DNA of 64,000 nucleotides from Prochlorococcus sp. AG-355-O17 (GTDB lineage Bacteria; Cyanobacteriota; Cyanobacteriia; PCC-6307; Cyanobiaceae), in NCBI GenBank assembly GCA_003280655.1, contig QCEK01000005.1:1-64000 (forward strand), written 5' to 3'. A program made the position numbers and the translations under genes. The notes under the pieces were generated by a model. The model did not search any database. It was not told the origin of the DNA and worked only from the letters and a program-made list of their open reading frames with translations. Position 1 is the stretch's first letter. Each line of letters opens with the position of its first letter. Shown here one piece after another: positions 1 through 9,615 of the stretch.

Positions 1-734
1 AGCTTTTGGATTTTCAATCAGATTTATATCACATCAACAAAAATAAAAAATTTGAAAGGATAAATAAATTAATAGATCAATTAGAAATGAATGATTGGAT
101 TGATCGTAAGTGCGGAACTTATTCAGGGGGAATGAAAAGAAGAATAGATCTGGCAGCTGGTCTTTTACATTTGCCCCAAGTATTAATTTTGGATGAACCT
201 ACAGTTGGTTTAGATATTGAAAGTAGAAACATTATATGGCAACTTTTGAAAGATTTGAGAAATAATGGTATGACCATTATTTTAAGTAGTCACTATCTTG
301 ATGAAATAGATAAATTGGCAGACAGATTAGTGATAATTGATGATGGAAGAGTTATAGCAAAAGGGACTCCTGCAGAGCTAAAAAATAAATTAGGAGGAGA
401 TAGAGTAACTTTGAAAGTAAGAGAATTTAGTAATCAGGAAGAAGCAAATAATATATCTAAAATTTTATCTTCAATAGATGGAATTAGTCAGATTATCATA
501 AATGAAGCTCAAGGTTTCTCGATAAATTTCGTTGCAGATAAGCAAAAAGATTTACTTACGAAGCTAAAAGTGGAATTGGCTTTCTCAAAGTTTGAAATTT
601 TTTCTCTTACCCAAAGTCAGCCAAGCTTGGATGATGTATATCTTCAGGCAACTGGAAAAACATTATTGGATGCTGAAATTTCTATGGCAGGGAAAAGAGA
701 CCTAAAAAAAGAATCAAAGCAATCCATGCGATAA
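1..734 (+). CDS. ABC transporter ATP-binding protein, 5'-truncated by window edge
   Basis: C-terminal two thirds of an ABC ATPase; the reading frame is open to the first base, so the start and the Walker A loop lie outside the window. Visible motifs, numbered from the TTG at base 6, are the ABC signature YSGGMKRR (39-46), Walker B VLILDEP (59-65), the GLD D-loop and the H-loop histidine in LSSHYLDE (96). About 100 further residues resemble the C-terminal regulatory extension of DrrA/CcmA-type exporters. The next gene is an ABC-2 permease 47 bases downstream on the same strand, so the pair probably forms one exporter for a lipid or drug-like substrate; the substrate cannot be told from the sequence. 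Confidence 0.93.
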   Translation, partial: LLDFQSDLYHINKNKKFERINKLIDQLEMNDWIDRKCGTYSGGMKRRIDLAAGLLHLPQVLILDEPTVGLDIESRNIIWQLLKDLRNNGMTIILSSHYLDEIDKLADRLVIIDDGRVIAKGTPAELKNKLGGDRVTLKVREFSNQEEANNISKILSSIDGISQIIINEAQGFSINFVADKQKDLLTKLKVELAFSKFEIFSLTQSQPSLDDVYLQATGKTLLDAEISMAGKRDLKKESKQSMR

Positions 735-781
735 AAAACTTTTGGTTAACTAACTATAATGAATACTAATTACTGCTAATT

Positions 782-1606
782 ATGGAACTACAACAGTATA
801 ATTTATTTTTTTTATATCAAGAAACATTTGCCTTAACAAAGAGATTATTTATTCAATTAAAAAGAAGACCATCAACTCTTTTAGCAGGAATATTACAACC
901 AATAATTTGGCTTTTTTTATTTGGGGCATTATTCTCTAAAGCTCCCGAAGGTTTTTTACCAGGTGTTGATTCTTATGGGAATTTTTTAGGAGCAGGACTT
1001 ATTGTTTTTACTGCTTTTAGCGGAGCCCTAAACTCTGGTCTTCCTTTAATGTTTGATAGAGAGTTTGGATTTCTTAATAGATTACTTGTGGCTCCTTTAA
1101 CCAGTAGATTATCCATAGTTTTATCTTCTTTTTTTTACATAACAATCTTGAGCTTTGTTCAGAGTATTGTAATAATGATTGTTTCATACATTTTGGGTTA
1201 TGGATGGCCCAACTTATATGGTTTAGGAATTGTATTTACAACACTAATTTTATTAGTTCTTTTTGTGACATCAATAAGTTTATGTTTAGCGTTTGTTTTG
1301 CCGGGACATATTGAATTAATCGCTCTTATATTCGTAATAAATTTACCTCTTCTATTTGCGAGTACTGCCTTAGCTCCAATTTCTTTTATGCCAAATTGGC
1401 TGGGCTGGTTAGCTTCATTAAATCCATTAACTTTTGCTATTGAACCTATTAGGACTGCCTATACACAAACTATGGATTTAGAATTAGTGGCTTTACATGC
1501 CCCATATGGTGATTTAACTTGTAAGAGTTGTATATCAATTTTATTTTCTTTAACAGTTTTTTCCTTGGTTATTATAAGGCCTCTGTTAAATAGAAAGTTA
1601 AATTAG
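782..1606 (+). CDS. ABC-2 type transporter permease
   Basis: 274 residues with a short soluble N-terminus and about six hydrophobic segments (first about 33-51, last about 250-268), the architecture of ABC-2 (DrrB-like) permeases. The segment FDREFGFLNRLLVAPLTSR resembles the cytoplasmic coupling region of this family. It follows the ATPase gene and is followed after 7 bases by a small gene, so the three are probably co-transcribed. It should be the membrane half of an exporter in the inner or thylakoid membrane. Substrate unknown. Confidence 0.9.
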   Translation: MELQQYNLFFLYQETFALTKRLFIQLKRRPSTLLAGILQPIIWLFLFGALFSKAPEGFLPGVDSYGNFLGAGLIVFTAFSGALNSGLPLMFDREFGFLNRLLVAPLTSRLSIVLSSFFYITILSFVQSIVIMIVSYILGYGWPNLYGLGIVFTTLILLVLFVTSISLCLAFVLPGHIELIALIFVINLPLLFASTALAPISFMPNWLGWLASLNPLTFAIEPIRTAYTQTMDLELVALHAPYGDLTCKSCISILFSLTVFSLVIIRPLLNRKLN

Positions 1607-1613
1607 AAATTTT

Positions 1614-2027
1614 ATGCTTTTAAAAAATCATTTAATAGAAGTTTTTAAACAAGCCTCTTTAGAAAATAATTTTTTGCTTAAAGAAAATGTTGTTCTCAAG
1701 TGGGTCCATAGATTTGGGATTGATTCACTAAATGATTTATTAATCCATAGTTCACTACAAAAAGAAAATCAAGAACATATCTCTTTAATTGATCAAGTGC
1801 ATGAAGAAGATCAAGAAAAAATTAAGCTTGAATTATCAAAAACTTTTGAAAATATTGAAGAAACAAAAATGGCATCAAATGGCCTGGAAACTGCCAGAAG
1901 CAATGAAATATCTAGCAAAAATCAAAATTCTAATAAAATAAATCAATTTACTGAAACCCCAAAATTACCCCTACCTTATATTAAAAATTTAAGAAAGTGG
2001 ATTAACAACGATAAAAAAGCTAGTTAG
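1614..2027 (+). CDS. Conserved small protein of unknown function
   Basis: 137 residues, no recognised domain. The N-terminal 50 residues look like a compact helical segment, the middle (about 55-115) is polar and low in complexity, and the last 20 residues are basic and aromatic around PLPYIKNLRKWI, which could be a short conserved binding motif. No signal peptide or membrane segment. It starts 7 bases after the ABC permease stop, suggesting co-transcription, and ends 3 bases before the convergent groEL stop. Function not assigned. Confidence 0.7.
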   Translation: MLLKNHLIEVFKQASLENNFLLKENVVLKWVHRFGIDSLNDLLIHSSLQKENQEHISLIDQVHEEDQEKIKLELSKTFENIEETKMASNGLETARSNEISSKNQNSNKINQFTETPKLPLPYIKNLRKWINNDKKAS

Positions 2028-2030
2028 CTT

Positions 2031-3752
2031 TTACATCATACCCGGCATTCCCATGCCACCCATTCCTGGCATTCCCATGCCACCCATTCCTGGCATTCCC
2101 ATGCCACCCATTCCTGGCATTCCCATGCCACCCATTCCTCCCATTGGATCTCCGCCTGGCCCTCCAGGCGCTGCGGCTTCGGGCTCAGGAATGTCAGCCA
2201 TTGCAACTTCTGTTGTTAGGAGCATAGCTGCAATAGATACTGAATCTTGAAGAGCTAACCTTATTACTTTGGTTGGATCTAATATTCCTGAATCTTTTAA
2301 ATCCTCATATTGTCCTGAATTAGCATTAAAGCCTTTGTTGAGCCTTTGAATTTCAGCGACAACTACATCACCATTAAAACCAGCATTTTTTGCTATTTGT
2401 TTGGTAGGTTCCAAAAGGGCTTCTTTAACTATATTTATCCCTGTTCTTAAATCATCTGAAGATGTTTCACTTAAATTTAAAAGGTCATCAGATATTTCAA
2501 TTAAAGTTTGACCTCCTCCAGAAACAACACCCTCTTCAATAGCAGCTTTCGTAGCATTAAGGGAATCTTCGATTCTTAACTTTTTATACTTCATCTCTGT
2601 TTCTGTAGCAGCTCCTACTTTGATAAGAGCAACTCCTCCGGCTAGTTTGGCTATCCTTTCATTTATTTTATCCTGATCATATTCAGATTCAGTTATATTA
2701 ACTTCTCTCTTTAATTTTTCTACTCGCGCTTTAACTAAATCTTTAGTGTCTTCGAAGGCAACAATTGTAGTTTTATCCTTTGTGATTGTTATTTTTTTTG
2801 CCTTGCCTAAATCATTAATCGATACTTTATCAAGTTTCATCGATTTATCTTCGCTAATTAACTTAGCCCCTGTAAGAATTGCAATATCTTCAAGGGCAGC
2901 TTTTCTTCTCTCACCAAATAAAGGAGCTCTTACGGAAGCTACATTTAAAACCCCACTATTCTTATTCAAAACAAGAGTGGTTAAAGCCTCTCCTTCGATA
3001 TCTTCAGCAAGAATTAGAAAAGGAGAGACTGACTTCTGAATTTCTTCAAGTATTGGAACTAGATCAACTAAAGTTGAGATTTTTTGATCAGTAATTAATA
3101 TTTTAGGGTTTTCAAGTTCACAGACTTGTCTTTCTTGGTCTGTTACGAAATATGGAGAACTATAACCTCTATCAAAAGACATTCCTTCAGTTATATCTAA
3201 CTCTGTTTCTAGTGATTGAGATTCTTCAACAGTTATTACACCATCTGAAGTGACAATATCCATTGCTTTCGAAATTATAGATCCAATTTCTTCATCACCT
3301 CCAGCACTAACTGTTGCAACTTTTTGGATATCAGAACCACTTAATGAAATACTTTTGGAGCTTAATTTTTCTAAGACAAAAGCTAGGCCTGCCTCCATAC
3401 CTTTTTTTAACTCCATAGGATTTGCGCCAGAAGCAATATTTTTTAATCCCTGCTGAACCATCTTCTGAGTCAAAATGGTTGCTGTGGTTGTTCCATCACC
3501 AGCACTCTCTTTTGTCTTGGATGCCACTTGTTCTATTAATTTCGCACCTAAATTAGAAATAGGGTTTTCAATCTCGATCTCTTTAGCAACTGTAGATCCG
3601 TCTCTTACTATATCTGGCGAACCAAATTTCTTTTCTATTACTACGTTTTTTGCTTTTGGCCCAATAGTAACCTTTACTGCATTAGCTACGAAATTCACAC
3701 CTTTTTCTAGCGCTTCTCTTGATTCATTAGAAAAACTTAACTGTTTAGCCAT
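2031..3752 (-). CDS. groEL: 60 kDa chaperonin GroEL (GroES-less copy)
   Basis: 573 residues, a full-length group I chaperonin with the ATP-binding [10 protein letters not shown] motif near residue 85 and an [14 protein letters not shown] region typical of the equatorial domain. It folds proteins in the cytosol with GroES as co-chaperonin. No groES lies next to it; cyanobacteria usually have one groESL operon and one solitary groEL2, so this is probably the solitary copy. The C-terminal tail is long and made of GGMGMPGM repeats encoded by near-perfect DNA repeats. The 130 bases upstream contain no recognisable CIRCE operator. The paralog assignment is inference; the family is certain. Confidence 0.97.
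   Translation of the reverse strand: MAKQLSFSNESREALEKGVNFVANAVKVTIGPKAKNVVIEKKFGSPDIVRDGSTVAKEIEIENPISNLGAKLIEQVASKTKESAGDGTTTATILTQKMVQQGLKNIASGANPMELKKGMEAGLAFVLEKLSSKSISLSGSDIQKVATVSAGGDEEIGSIISKAMDIVTSDGVITVEESQSLETELDITEGMSFDRGYSSPYFVTDQERQVCELENPKILITDQKISTLVDLVPILEEIQKSVSPFLILAEDIEGEALTTLVLNKNSGVLNVASVRAPLFGERRKAALEDIAILTGAKLISEDKSMKLDKVSINDLGKAKKITITKDKTTIVAFEDTKDLVKARVEKLKREVNITESEYDQDKINERIAKLAGGVALIKVGAATETEMKYKKLRIEDSLNATKAAIEEGVVSGGGQTLIEISDDLLNLSETSSDDLRTGINIVKEALLEPTKQIAKNAGFNGDVVVAEIQRLNKGFNANSGQYEDLKDSGILDPTKVIRLALQDSVSIAAMLLTTEVAMADIPEPEAAAPGGPGGDPMGGMGGMGMPGMGGMGMPGMGGMGMPGMGGMGMPGMM
2044..2139. repeat. Four perfect tandem 24-bp repeats in the groEL 3' end
   Basis: The unit starting GGCATTCCCATGCCACC is repeated four times without a mismatch at 2044, 2068, 2092 and 2116. 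Each unit encodes eight residues of the chaperonin tail (permutations of GGMGMPGM). Identity at the DNA level, including synonymous positions, implies recent slippage or gene conversion, so copy number may vary between strains. Confidence 0.97.
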
Positions 3753-3883
3753 GTTTACTTGGTCTTTAATCTTATTCTAATCTCCCATAGAATCATTTTT
3801 AAGGGATATTTAATTAAGTGGGGAAAGCCGAATTTCTTTTAATGAGAAATACAAATCAACTCAAATAAGAGTATCTTTAAGTT

Positions 3884-4063
3884 ATGGAAGAAACAAATAA
3901 TCTTATTTTTACCCTTACTGCAATCCTCGCGATTGCTATGACACTAATATACTTTCCTTTAAGGTTTTTCTTGACATTAACAGCTAGAAGTCGAAGACTT
4001 AAACTTCTACAAAAAATTAGAAGATTAAGAGATGAATTGGGCCAGCCTTATGAAAGTACATAA
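3884..4063 (+). CDS. Small one-helix membrane protein, unknown
   Basis: An ATG-initiated frame of 59 codons: an N-terminal hydrophobic helix (about residues 8-32) followed by a strongly basic stretch (TARSRRLKLLQKIRRLRDELG). This gives a typical N-out single-span topology with a charged cytoplasmic helix. Its stop codon at 4061-4063 directly abuts the convergent fabG stop, the tight packing expected of a real gene in this genome. It is too short for many ORF callers. No family recognised; conservation in other picocyanobacteria would confirm it. Confidence 0.7.
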   Translation: MEETNNLIFTLTAILAIAMTLIYFPLRFFLTLTARSRRLKLLQKIRRLRDELGQPYEST

Positions 4064-4813
4064 TTAAATACTCATACCTCCGTCAATACTAATTGTTTGC
4101 CCTGTAATATAACTTCCAGCATTACTTGAAACTAAAAATGACACTAAGTTTGCAATTTGAGTACAACTTCCTAATTTGCCTAAAGGGATAACTTTAAGTA
4201 TCTCTTCAGTATTAAGTTTTTCAGTCATCTCTGTTTCTATGAAACCTGGAGCTATTGCATTTACGTTTATACCTCTTGAAGCAAACTCTTTAGCGCAAGT
4301 TTTGGTGAATCCAATAACTCCAGCTTTAGCGGCAGAATAATTTGCTTGGCCGGGATTACCAATTAATCCAACAACAGATGAAATATTTACAATATTACCA
4401 CTTCTTTTTTTCATCATAAATTTTGAAGCATATTTTGTACAAAGAAAAACCCCTTTTAAGTTTGTATTTAATACGTCATCCCATTGTTCTGATTTCATTC
4501 TCATCAATAGTCCATCTCTAGTAATGCCAGCATTGTTAATGAGGATATCAATGTTGCCATTAATTTTGATTATTTCTTCAAAAGCTAAACTGACAGAATC
4601 CTCTTTTGAAACATCAAATTTTAATTTATGAGCTTTACCTCCCGAATTTTTTATTGAATTTACAACTTCTTCAGCTTTTTCATCAGAAGAAGAGTAATTA
4701 ATAAAAACTTCAGCTCCTAAACGGCTTAGTTCTAAAGCAATTTCTTTACCTATTCCTCTGCTAGCTCCAGTGACTAAAGCAACTTTGCCTGATAATGAAT
4801 CTGTATTGGACAT
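4064..4813 (-). CDS. fabG: 3-oxoacyl-[acyl-carrier-protein] reductase
   Basis: 249 residues of the classical SDR family. It reduces 3-oxoacyl-ACP with NADPH in each cycle of type II fatty acid synthesis. Visible are the dinucleotide motif TGASRGIGKEIA (about 15-26), NNAG (about 91-94), the catalytic serine in NISSVVG, the YSAAK catalytic Tyr/Lys pair and the FabG-typical end GQTISIDGGMSI. Length matches FabG (about 245). It is divergently placed to ispD with about 90 bases between starts and abuts a small convergent gene at its 3' end. Confidence 0.95.
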   Translation of the reverse strand: MSNTDSLSGKVALVTGASRGIGKEIALELSRLGAEVFINYSSSDEKAEEVVNSIKNSGGKAHKLKFDVSKEDSVSLAFEEIIKINGNIDILINNAGITRDGLLMRMKSEQWDDVLNTNLKGVFLCTKYASKFMMKKRSGNIVNISSVVGLIGNPGQANYSAAKAGVIGFTKTCAKEFASRGINVNAIAPGFIETEMTEKLNTEEILKVIPLGKLGSCTQIANLVSFLVSSNAGSYITGQTISIDGGMSI

Positions 4814-4905
4814 TATGAAATTTTATAATTTTCAATCGTAGTACTATTTGTGTAAAGATATTGATTTTATTTATAATTGTCTAGAAAATATTAAGACCTT
4901 CTATC

Positions 4906-5577
4906 GTGCACTTTTTAATACCTGCTGCAGGGAGTGGTAGCAGAATGAAAGCTGGAAAAAATAAATTACTTATTGATTTAGAGGGAGAATCTTTGATTTA
5001 TTGGACACTTAAATCTGTATTTTCTGCAAGCTCAACAAATTGGGTTGGAATAATTGGGCAACCGAAAGATAAAAATTTATTATTAGATTCAGCAAAGGAT
5101 TTTGCCCATAAAGTTCATTGGATTAATGGTGGTGATACCAGACAACAGTCAGTTTTTAATGGTTTAAAAGCGCTCCCAAACGATGCTAAAAAAGTTTTAA
5201 TACATGATGGTGCTAGATGTCTAATTAATCCTGAATTGATAGACCTTTGTGCAAATCAATTAGATGAAAATGAAGCCGTAATTTTGGCTACTAAGGTAAC
5301 TGACACAATAAAGATTGTTGATAATGAAGGTTTTATTAAAGAAACACCAGATAGAAATTATTTATGGGCAGCGCAAACTCCTCAGGGCTTTTTAGTAGAT
5401 AGATTAAAAAAAGCTCATAAGATGGCAATTGATAAAAACTGGAAAGTCACAGATGATGCCTCACTATTCGAAATGCTTAATTGGAAAGTAAAAATTATTG
5501 AAGGAACTTATGAAAATATAAAGATTACATCCCCTATAGATTTGAAAATAGCAAAAATTTTTGTGAAGAACTCCTAG
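4906..5577 (+). CDS. ispD: 2-C-methyl-D-erythritol 4-phosphate cytidylyltransferase
   Basis: 223 residues. It transfers CMP from CTP to methylerythritol phosphate in the MEP isoprenoid pathway, feeding carotenoid, phytol and quinone synthesis. The N-terminal nucleotide motif PAAGSGSRMKAGKNKLL, the VLIHDGARCLI segment and the DASLFE segment are characteristic of IspD. The reading starts at GTG 4906, since no ATG precedes the essential N-terminal PAAGSG strand. The stop abuts the convergent LD-carboxypeptidase gene. Confidence 0.95.
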   Translation: MHFLIPAAGSGSRMKAGKNKLLIDLEGESLIYWTLKSVFSASSTNWVGIIGQPKDKNLLLDSAKDFAHKVHWINGGDTRQQSVFNGLKALPNDAKKVLIHDGARCLINPELIDLCANQLDENEAVILATKVTDTIKIVDNEGFIKETPDRNYLWAAQTPQGFLVDRLKKAHKMAIDKNWKVTDDASLFEMLNWKVKIIEGTYENIKITSPIDLKIAKIFVKNS

Positions 5578-6447
5578 CTAAAAAGGTTTATCGATACTAA
5601 GAATGCCGTTATCACCATTTAAGGTTGCTTTATACCCCAACGGGATGCATGCATTCCCTGATATATGGCCTATTGGGAGATCAAAAAGAATAGGAAAATC
5701 ATACTCTTGCAGTCTTTCAATAATGCATTTTTTTAGTAAATCTTTCCATTCAAGGTCGCAGGAATCATGTGCAAAACTTCCGAATCCAATACCCGCAATT
5801 TCAGAAATTGTTTTAGTCATCCTGAGGTAAGTTAACATTCGATCAATTTTATAAATATCTTCATTAATGTCTTCAAAAATTATTATTTTCCCTTTGCAAT
5901 CTGGAAAGTGATTAGTCCCAATTAAAAAAGAAGCAATAGTTAAGTTAGAAACTATTATCTCTCCTTTCGCTTTTCCACCTCTTAAAGGGATTCCTATTAT
6001 GTCCTCCACATATCCCTCAAAAAGTAAATTTCTTAATCTCTCAAGACTCCACTCTGGCTCTTTGAAAAGGCTAGTAACCATGGGGCCATGGATAGAACCT
6101 ATAAATCCTTGAGAATATTTCGATAGTAATAAAGAACATGTATCTGAGAATCCAAGCATTAAACCATGCTGCCAAGAAGGTTCTTTTTCTAAAAGTCTTG
6201 CTGAGCCCCAACCTCCTTTTGCAAAAATGATTAGCTTACTATTTTGTGCTTTTTCCAGTTCTTCAAATCTAGTTAGATCATTACCTGCAAAATAACCAAA
6301 TTTTTTTGATAGAGAATTATTTTCATTAATTTCCAAGCCCCAGTTTTTTAAGATTTCTATGCCTTTTTGAAAATTTTCTTCTTCATCAACAAAGGATCCA
6401 GGAGCTAGAATATCAATTAAATCACCTTTTTTTAATCTAAAAACCAT
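5578..6447 (-). CDS. Muramoyltetrapeptide LD-carboxypeptidase (peptidase S66)
   Basis: 289 residues, S66 family (LdcA-like). These cytosolic serine peptidases remove the terminal D-Ala from murein tetrapeptides during wall recycling. The catalytic triad can be placed as Ser101 in GFSDTC, Glu192 in IIFED and His261 in PIGHISG, with the family's GGWGSARLL loop at 78-86. Length fits the family (about 300). It lies 9 bases downstream of the ubiA-type gene on the same strand, so the two may be one transcript although their functions are unrelated. Confidence 0.9.
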   Translation of the reverse strand: MVFRLKKGDLIDILAPGSFVDEEENFQKGIEILKNWGLEINENNSLSKKFGYFAGNDLTRFEELEKAQNSKLIIFAKGGWGSARLLEKEPSWQHGLMLGFSDTCSLLLSKYSQGFIGSIHGPMVTSLFKEPEWSLERLRNLLFEGYVEDIIGIPLRGGKAKGEIIVSNLTIASFLIGTNHFPDCKGKIIIFEDINEDIYKIDRMLTYLRMTKTISEIAGIGFGSFAHDSCDLEWKDLLKKCIIERLQEYDFPILFDLPIGHISGNACIPLGYKATLNGDNGILSIDKPF

Positions 6448-6456
6448 TTTAGAAAT

Positions 6457-7344
6457 TTATGAGGCAATAATAATACCTAATAAAAGAACTCCTCCATAAA
6501 TTGATTGATTTTTGAAGTGATTCCCAATATTTTTTATTGATTGCTTTTCCTCAGGAAATACCTTAAGTATATCTCGCTGCATTAAGATTGCCGTTGTAAG
6601 CCAAATTGGCCAAAAAATAAAATCCATTTGATTAATAAATCCGCATAATGCGAGAAAAATAGAAGTTAATAAATAACAAATTTGAATAGTCATTTTTGTA
6701 TTGTTCTGGAGGTTAACAGCGGAACTATTTATTCCAATTTTGATATCATATTTTTTATCTGCTAAAGCATAAATTGTGTCAAAGCCAAAAGTCCAAAAAA
6801 TAGTGGCTAGCCAGCAAAACAATAAAACAAAACTATTTAAATTGCCTTCATTTGCGGCCCAGGGAATTAAGACAGCAAAACCCCAGCATATGGATAAGAT
6901 TAATTGAGGATATTTAAACCATCTTTTGGCAGAAGGATAAATTAAAATAATAGGTAAAGCTAAAAAAGCAAGTGAAATGGAAAGGATCCTGCCAGGTTGA
7001 GGTAGTGACAAAGTTAAAAAGAAGCTACATAAAATTAAAAAGAAAAGAATTGAATAAGCTGTTTTAAGACCTATTTTATTTGCAGCTAGAGGTCTATTTT
7101 TTGTCCTAAAAACTCTTTGATCAATTTTTTTGTCCCAAATATCATTAACTACGCAGCCAAATCCACTCACTAGTAGTCCTCCCAGGATTATTCTTAGCAA
7201 CATTAAAAATGTTGGATTAGCATCTGGGGTTAAATATAAACTCCATCCAGCAGGAATAAGTAAGATTATTCTTCCAGTTGGCTTATTCCACCTTAATAAT
7301 TCAAAAAAAGTACTTAATTTAATTTGTCGATGTTTATTTTTCAT
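6457..7344 (-). CDS. UbiA-family 4-hydroxybenzoate polyprenyltransferase
   Basis: 295 residues, polytopic (seven or eight hydrophobic helices). Two aspartate-rich prenyl-diphosphate motifs are visible: NDIWDKKID (67-75) and ALADKKYDIKIG (about 195-205), with KNRPLA after the first. In cyanobacteria this enzyme class prenylates 4-hydroxybenzoate in plastoquinone biosynthesis, a membrane reaction. Start chosen at ATG 7344. The gene lies divergent to ppx across a 133-base intergenic region. Confidence 0.9.
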   Translation of the reverse strand: MKNKHRQIKLSTFFELLRWNKPTGRIILLIPAGWSLYLTPDANPTFLMLLRIILGGLLVSGFGCVVNDIWDKKIDQRVFRTKNRPLAANKIGLKTAYSILFFLILCSFFLTLSLPQPGRILSISLAFLALPIILIYPSAKRWFKYPQLILSICWGFAVLIPWAANEGNLNSFVLLFCWLATIFWTFGFDTIYALADKKYDIKIGINSSAVNLQNNTKMTIQICYLLTSIFLALCGFINQMDFIFWPIWLTTAILMQRDILKVFPEEKQSIKNIGNHFKNQSIYGGVLLLGIIIAS

Positions 7345-7477
7345 ATGACCTATTGTATTATTGTATATTTCATAACTTTAAATAATCTTACTAGGATTAA
7401 GTGATTTCTATTATTTAATAATTAATCTTGGGTATATTTATTAATGGATTAAAAATATCTGCAACTTATAAAAAGAA

Positions 7478-9073
7478 ATGATACATAAACAAGATTTAAG
7501 ATATTTTCAAGAAAAGCAAATTTTAGTAGCTTCTATAGATATTGGAACTAACTCTACACATCTCTTGGTAGCAGAAATTAATCTGGAATTAAAATCATTT
7601 TCAATAAAATTCACTGATAAATCAACCACTCGTCTTGGAGAAAGAGATGAGGAGGGTAATCTTACTGAAGAATCAATCCAAAGAGCATTAGTTACTCTTA
7701 AGCGATTTAAGGAATATTGTAAAAGTAATGGAGTAAAACAAATAGTAACAGCAGCCACAAGTGCAGTTAGGGAAGCTCCAAACGGTCAGGATTTTATTAA
7801 AAGAGTGCTTGATGAAACTGATATAAAAATAGAAATGATAAGTGGTTCTGAGGAGGCCAGATTGATTTACCTTGGTGTTCTTTCTGGTATGGCTTTTGAA
7901 GATGAGTCTTTTGTAATTATAGATATTGGAGGAGGATCTACAGAATTAATACTTGCAGATAAAAAAGATGCTATAGCTCTTACAAGTTCGAGAATTGGTG
8001 CGGTAAGACTTAAAAATGATTTTTTAAATAAAGAGTCTATAAATTCAGCAAGATCGAGCTTTCTAACAACTTTTATTAAAGGATCACTAGAATCATCTGT
8101 TCGAAAAATAAAAAGTAGATCTAATGAAGATAAGCCTTTATCTATGATTGCAACCAGTGGGACTGCAACCTCATTAGGAAATTTGATTTCAGATGATTTG
8201 GGAGAATCTAAACAAAAGTTGCATGGTTATAAATTTAAAAGGGAAAATTTACAAAATGTATTGGAAAAACTTCTTAAATTGCCAGTTTCTGAAATCAAGA
8301 AAATACCTTCATTAAGTGAGAGAAGAGCAGAAATAATTATTCCAGGTGCATTGATACTAAACACCGCAATGCAGATGTTGAACTTTAATGAATTAATAAT
8401 AAGTGAGAGGGCGCTTCGAGAGGGTTTGGTTGTGGATTGGATGCTTCGTAAAGGGATAATTAAAAACGAGTTAAATATTCAAAGCAATATTAGAAAAACA
8501 ACTATAGTTCATCAGGCTAGAAAGTTTGGAGTAGATAATGCAAGAGCTGAGAAAGTTATTGATATTGCCTTTCAAATCTATGATCAGACTAAAAATATCT
8601 TTCATAGCGATAATGACCCTAAAGCTAAAGAACTTCTTTGGGCCGCTTCTAATCTTTATAATTGTGGGAAATACGTAAATGTTGGTTCATATCACAAACA
8701 CTCTTGGTACTTAATAAAAAATTGTGAGTTGTTGGGATATTCTGAAGCAGAAACAAATATTATTGCTTCAATTGCTAGATACCATAGAAAGACTCTACCC
8801 AAGAAAAGACATGAGTCTTGGCAAAATTTAATATCCAAAGAAGATAAAACATTAGTTCTTGAAATGTCATTAATTTTAAGACTAGCAGCATCTCTTGATC
8901 AAAGACTTGATAAGGTAATCTCTTCAGTTCAAATAAAATTGCAGGAAAATATTCTTACATTTGAACTTTTACCTTTTGATAGAAATCATGATCTTTTACT
9001 TGAAAAATGGAACTTAGGATTATGCCGTAATGTAATAAAAGAACTAAAGAATTTAGATTTAAAAGTTATTTAG
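7478..9073 (+). CDS. ppx: Exopolyphosphatase, Ppx/GppA family
   Basis: 531 residues, actin-like ATPase fold. The N-terminal phosphate loop DIGTNSTHLLVAEI (21-34) and the second loop IIDIGGGSTELIL (about 147-159) are intact, and the C-terminal 200 residues form an HD-like helical domain (residues around YHKHSW and RYHRKT). The protein should hydrolyse terminal phosphates of polyphosphate in the cytosol; a guanosine pentaphosphatase role cannot be excluded. The 3' end overlaps the convergent HTH gene by 8 bases. Confidence 0.93.
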   Translation: MIHKQDLRYFQEKQILVASIDIGTNSTHLLVAEINLELKSFSIKFTDKSTTRLGERDEEGNLTEESIQRALVTLKRFKEYCKSNGVKQIVTAATSAVREAPNGQDFIKRVLDETDIKIEMISGSEEARLIYLGVLSGMAFEDESFVIIDIGGGSTELILADKKDAIALTSSRIGAVRLKNDFLNKESINSARSSFLTTFIKGSLESSVRKIKSRSNEDKPLSMIATSGTATSLGNLISDDLGESKQKLHGYKFKRENLQNVLEKLLKLPVSEIKKIPSLSERRAEIIIPGALILNTAMQMLNFNELIISERALREGLVVDWMLRKGIIKNELNIQSNIRKTTIVHQARKFGVDNARAEKVIDIAFQIYDQTKNIFHSDNDPKAKELLWAASNLYNCGKYVNVGSYHKHSWYLIKNCELLGYSEAETNIIASIARYHRKTLPKKRHESWQNLISKEDKTLVLEMSLILRLAASLDQRLDKVISSVQIKLQENILTFELLPFDRNHDLLLEKWNLGLCRNVIKELKNLDLKVI

Positions 9074-9560
9074 TTTTTTTAATAAGTTCTTGTTTTGGAG
9101 TTTGATTTTGAGAAGAGTCTGAAAATAAATTGAAAATTAAGGAAGATGCGATTAGTCCGAGAAAGCCTGAAATTAAAATAAATATTATGAACCCTACTGG
9201 ATTAAGATTCTTAGATTGCCTAGTTTTATAGTTTTTTTTGGAAACTTCTTCGACTATTTCTTCAATTTTCACCTCTTTCTTTTCTGTCTTGAATTCATCC
9301 ATTATAAATTCTGTATCAAGTTTGAGCTTCTGTGAAATCCTTCTAATCATTGCTTTTACAAATACTTTTTCAGGTAGCTTTTCTTCATTACCCTCTTCAA
9401 TAGCTTCAAGTTGATGAGCTCCGATTTTTAAATTAGAAGCCAACTCTTCAATAGATTGATTTCTACTTAACCTTGCCTCTTTAATGAAATTTCCAATTCT
9501 TTTTAAAGAGGAATTTTCTCCATTATTGTTGTTTCCTGAAACAGATTTTATTTCTTCCAA
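9066..9560 (-). CDS. RodZ-like HTH membrane protein (short form)
   Basis: 164 residues: an N-terminal helix-turn-helix of the RodZ/HTH_25 type (about 20-90, with EARLSRNQSIEELASNLKI and an EAIEEGNEEKLPEKVFVKAMIRR segment), a charged linker, one membrane helix (about 123-147) and a very short extracytoplasmic tail. Full-length RodZ links MreB to the wall machinery; here the periplasmic domain is essentially missing. Role in cell shape is inferred from domain order only. It overlaps ppx convergently. Confidence 0.75.
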   Translation of the reverse strand: MEEIKSVSGNNNNGENSSLKRIGNFIKEARLSRNQSIEELASNLKIGAHQLEAIEEGNEEKLPEKVFVKAMIRRISQKLKLDTEFIMDEFKTEKKEVKIEEIVEEVSKKNYKTRQSKNLNPVGFIIFILISGFLGLIASSLIFNLFSDSSQNQTPKQELIKKTK

Positions 9561-9615
9561 AGCAAATAAATTTTTACTAATTATAGTAATTAATATTTTT
9601 CTATCAACTTTAAGA

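Noticed and set aside
2044-2139. Tandem repeats as a CRISPR array
   Set aside because: No spacers between the units; each unit encodes groEL tail residues.
2053-2250. Proline-rich + strand ORF ([10 protein letters not shown] repeats)
   Set aside because: It is the antisense reading of the groEL C-terminal repeats; the repeat unit is a multiple of three, so any frame stays open.
3753-3883. CIRCE operator before groEL
   Set aside because: No TTAGCACTC-type dyad in the region; nothing resembling HrcA control seen.
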